This document shows positions 60,605 to 64,000 of a DNA stretch of 64,000 bases, piece after piece. A program made the position numbers and the translations under genes. Position 1 is the first letter of the stretch; each line of letters begins with the position of its first letter. Origin of the DNA: Asparagopsis taxiformis (lineage: Eukaryota; Rhodophyta; Florideophyceae; Bonnemaisoniales; Bonnemaisoniaceae); assembly GCA_030407315.1 (NCBI GenBank), contig JALQPE010000044.1, positions 29,157 through 93,156 of the forward strand, written 5' to 3'. The notes beneath the pieces are model-generated. The model saw only the letters and a program-made list of their open reading frames with translations. It was not told where the DNA came from and made no database searches.

Positions 60605-63600
60605 CTAATTCCATGCTCTAAACGCTGTCCCATAATGAACGTAGAGCTCCTGCCCCGGACGGATATCGCGGATTGCACGTACTACAATGATCTTCGGATT
60701 TTCTAGGTCCTTCGCCTTGAGCTTCTTCCCCGTCGAACCGCTGCTGTAGTTCTCGACAAACTCGACGTTGGCCATCCGCCTGGTGTCTTCCGCCGGAGTG
60801 TCCTCACCTCGCAAATACCGCGGGTCGTTGATGAACTGCGCCGAACAGAACGGAGCCGGAACAATCCAAATTGGATGCTCGATGTTTTCGTCGTCCTCCG
60901 CTGTTGCATACAGCTTGATAGCATACATCAAGAATGTTTCCTCGTTATCGCCATGTGACCCTCTCCGTACGCGAACCTCATCGACTCCTTGCTCATATCA
61001 GAGTACACAACAGTTCCGTAGTATGCACATACTTCGTCACCAACATTAAATGTCTGTTCAGCGAAGAGCCCTCTTCCTGCATTTGGATGCTTAATCAGCG
61101 ATGTTCGAACGCTCAATTTTTTCGCAACACAATCGTGTGCCCGCATCACGCGAGGGTTTTCAGTTTGCAACCAGCGGCGCAGGGAAGGTGGCCAATAATG
61201 TACCGGTTTCTCCATGTGCTCGCGCGACGCAATCGACTCTGGCACAGCTGCAGAGGTACTGCCGAATATATTTCGGGAACCTCTGGTACAGGGGAAGGCC
61301 AGGTGGGGGTTCGATGATCCTGCGTTCCCTCTGCGTACGCATCGTGACAGAGGGGGACGCCAAGAACTTCTCAGCACTCTGTTTCGCTTCTGTCGTGACC
61401 CTCATGTCAGTGTTGTTTGAAAGAATTACACGTGACATGACTGCACACAGCTTTGGAAGCGATCGTACCACACACAATTTGTCCATGTCACTGCCGACGA
61501 AAACACGGTGCTCAGGCAAGCTCATAGCTGCTTTTCCCGTTGCGAAAGTGCCAGAGAAGGATCGACAACAATATCACCAGGCTGTGAATGCTGGCTGATC
61601 AACTCCATCATGAGAGCGACGCTCTTCTGCTCTGCACGAACTCTGACCGTAGCACCGGTTGTGCTCCTTGTTCGCCACACCATCTCATTCGAATCGATGG
61701 CGGGGCATATTGATGGTGACGTTGCACCACGCCGGGTACGTGCCGTCCATGTATCCGTGGTTCCTATAGGCCACCATCTCGCTTCCGGTCTTGAACGGAA
61801 CACCTCGCTTCCAGAAGTGGATAGCGACCTCTGCCATGTTCATGCGTTGGTACCTCTTCGCCCCGCATTTTGATAGAGGTGCCCAGGTAGTCGGACAAAC
61901 AACAGAGGTACCTCGTCAACGAAGAAGAAAACTGAATTCCGAACGACGTCCTCCTCCTCCTCGTCCTCCTCCTCATCTTTTCTTCGCCACTGTGCTGCGA
62001 TGCTCGGAGTCCGAATTCATGGACGTAACCTCTTCTTCATCCGACCCGTCATCACTGGCAGCAGTATCGGTTGGGCCTTCTGACTGCGGTCCTTTGTACG
62101 TTTCCAGTAATGGAACCATTCGTTAGAACTGCAAAACCGAGCGACACCGATGCCGTGGCCACCGGGGCGCAACAGCTCGTCAAACACTTCGATGCTAGCC
62201 TGCATATCTTCTGCATAGCCTGTCGTACGAAGAGTTGGAATCGTTCCTCTTACGACGAACATGTAGGGCGGATCAGTCAGAATGAGCTGAACGTTGCCCG
62301 TGATGGGCACGTGTTCTCGGCTCTCGTCGGCACTGACCAAATCTTCGAAAGGGACGTCGTACACCCGGCAATACTGACTCATTTTCGAAAGAAAGTCCTT
62401 GCGAGAGCCTGCCTTCACTTTCCTGCTCTTCTGTCGCATGGGGTGACGGTGACGGGAGGGAGACGGCCCTGGGCAGTAAGACTGGTCCTCCCAGGTCCAA
62501 GTTGAAGCCTGGTTGTGTGTCTTGTCGACGGAACCAAACCTCTCCCTCCTGTGTTGCGACGAGTGGGAGTGTCATCAACCGGCTGGGGACTTTTCTGCGT
62601 CCGCGGCTTGTGGTGCCGGGCGGAGGACAGCCATAAACGTCTTCGTCGAGGGTGTCAAAAACGCTGGCAGCTCCGGATTTCCGCTGAGAAGTATATTTCC
62701 AGTGCCCCCCAGCGGTCGGACTCCGGCCAGGTGTACAGGTCGGGTTGACGATAAGAAACTGCAACCGGTCGAAGAACTTCTCACCAGGTCCCTAAATGCA
62801 CTGTGCTGCGCACTGGTTCTTGTCTCTACTTTTCCACCATATCCATCAGGATGAGATAGGGGAGCTTGTTGTGGTAGAGATCTAGCTTCTGCTCCATCGG
62901 TGCGAATAGACCTTCATCGAGCACGTAAACCAATGCTCACTGCTGTCGAAAATGATGTACGGCGCCATCAACTCTTCGAAGCTGTGAAAACTTTGCGGCG
63001 TAGGCCACATCGGTCCAAGCATGGTATAAAACTTGAACCACGTAACAAGCTCGATTAGTGCTTTTCCGATGGGCTGGGACGCGTGCGGCTTCGTTCCCCT
63101 CTTCGGCCGCATCTCCTATTCGGCGACGCGGCAGGTTCTTGTTGCTGATTTCGGATGATAGACAACGCTTGGAAATACATCAATACCTCGAACGTTTCCG
63201 GTGGAGCAAGAACGAAGGCGCTTGGTTCCCGCGCTGCGGCGCCTGTAGTGGCGAAGGAAGCATGTTACAATCCAATAAGGAAGGTCTGCGGCACGATCCC
63301 AGAAAGGATGCAGTGCTCAACCCATTGCCCGATACGCTCATCCTGTCTTGAAAACTCGGCAATGGGTAATGCCAGACGAACAATCTGCTTGGCTCGCTCA
63401 ACGTTCATCTCTGCCATGACGATTCGGCAACATCCGCCTCGACTCCAGCATTCTTTCGAACGACCGCTGAAGGACATGCTGAGTCGACCTGCAGCGCCAC
63501 AAATGTTCTTCCGTGCCTGGCGCAACCCAAGCGCCAAGGGTTCCGCGTATGTGAAACCTCCCGGCTTGTCCGTCAAGTCTGCGAAACTTGAGTGGGCGAA

Positions 63601-63930
63601 TAAATCCAGCAAGAGGCGGAGGGAAGTCTTTGCAGCGAGCGTAGTAGTTTCGCGGGCGGCGCGACCTACGTTTCGAGTGTACCCATGTCACTAGAATCCT
63701 CCCAAGGGCTAGCGGGTTCGCGCAGAATTGGCACGGTTGCGTCGTCAACGATCGGATTGCTGTTGCGCCTGCGCGCTATTCGTCATAATGGAATGAGTGG
63801 AAAATTCGGTACAGGATGGCGACCGCTCGGCGAGACAGTCAAATTTGACGACGTATCTCGTGACGTTGCACTCTTTCGTGAGGAACACTGGTTGATATCG
63901 AACGGAACAGAGTATACGGGTACACAGCAC
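60605..63930 (-). pseudogene. Decayed methyltransferase-SET paralogue of the 40844 gene
   Basis: Collinear fragments in shifting minus-strand frames match the triple fusion. Near 63600-62890 is the middle region (IGKALIELVTWFKFY...SFEELMAPYIIFDSS, compare YEDVESMCWPFMVFDP). At 62439-62017 is LILTDPPY followed by LRPGGHGIGVARF. At 61803-61522 is a motif I relic, GDIVVDPSLALS, which lacks the glycine-rich FSG. At 61377-60605 is SET (LIKHPNAGRGLFAEQTF, YYGTVVYS, then ELYVHYG) split by a frame change near 60930. No ParB signature is visible; it would lie at or beyond the right end. Several stops and shifts make a functional product unlikely, although the SET part remains well preserved. Confidence 0.65.
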
Positions 63931-64000
63931 TGGAAAGGTCTTGAAACCCGTAACCGGTGTAGGTAATAAGTTGTGACGGATACGTGGTAGAGAAAAAAAT

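Overview
The window looks like an accessory, repeat-dominated stretch of an intron-poor eukaryotic nuclear genome. Seven reading frames of about 1000 to 1270 codons run without introns. They encode eukaryote-style architectures (SET domain, chromodomain, NB-ARC ATPase, basic nuclear-localisation-like clusters) and are separated by kilobases of hairpin-rich repeats. There are no operons, Shine-Dalgarno sites, rRNA or tRNA genes that I can see. A florideophyte red alga (something like Chondrus crispus) is my best guess, from the intron-poor genes and a vague memory of similar repeat-encoded peptides. It is not proven.

Layout. 1-6070 is a CpG-rich retrotransposon block: the 3' end of a Ty3/gypsy chromovirus pol with chromodomain, a degenerate tandem repeat, and a gag-like or accessory ORF on the opposite strand. 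6.6-16.7 kb is unit A: a CACTA/Plavaka/KDZ-like DDE transposase, a hairpin array, a ParB-2OG dioxygenase fusion, a second hairpin array, and a truncated ParB paralogue. 17.7-20.4 kb holds unknown coding sequence with in-frame stops and an NB-ARC ATPase pseudogene. 21.2-22.7 kb holds 58-bp and 35-bp tandem arrays. 24.5-33.3 kb is unit B, with the same two-gene plan as A but a different hairpin family. 33.8-40.6 kb is unit C: a ParB-2OG gene with two apparent single-base losses, between arrays of the unit B hairpin family, ending in tandem 881-bp copies with abutted inverted ends. 40.8-48.0 kb carries a ParB-DNA methyltransferase-SET triple fusion plus two uncharacterised genes. 48.5-52.5 kb is palindromic repeat and retroelement debris. 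52.8-60.4 kb is unit D: a fourth ParB-2OG gene embedded in a two-type satellite. 60.6-63.9 kb is a decayed second methyltransferase-SET gene.

How it may fit together. One ParB/sulfiredoxin-like domain (motif [IVL]DGxHR) is joined repeatedly to chromatin or DNA-modifying enzymes: four times to a C-terminal Fe(II)/2-oxoglutarate dioxygenase domain (HxD...H...R) and once to a beta-class amino-methyltransferase plus SET. Each ParB-2OG gene lies between palindrome arrays, and the array family is specific to that gene or subfamily. Two copies sit directly downstream of a transposase. The best-supported reading is a family of mobile elements carrying their own DNA-modification enzymes. It resembles in concept the TET/JBP genes carried by fungal KDZ transposons, but with a ParB-fused architecture and partner hairpin arrays. 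Function is inferred from motifs only.
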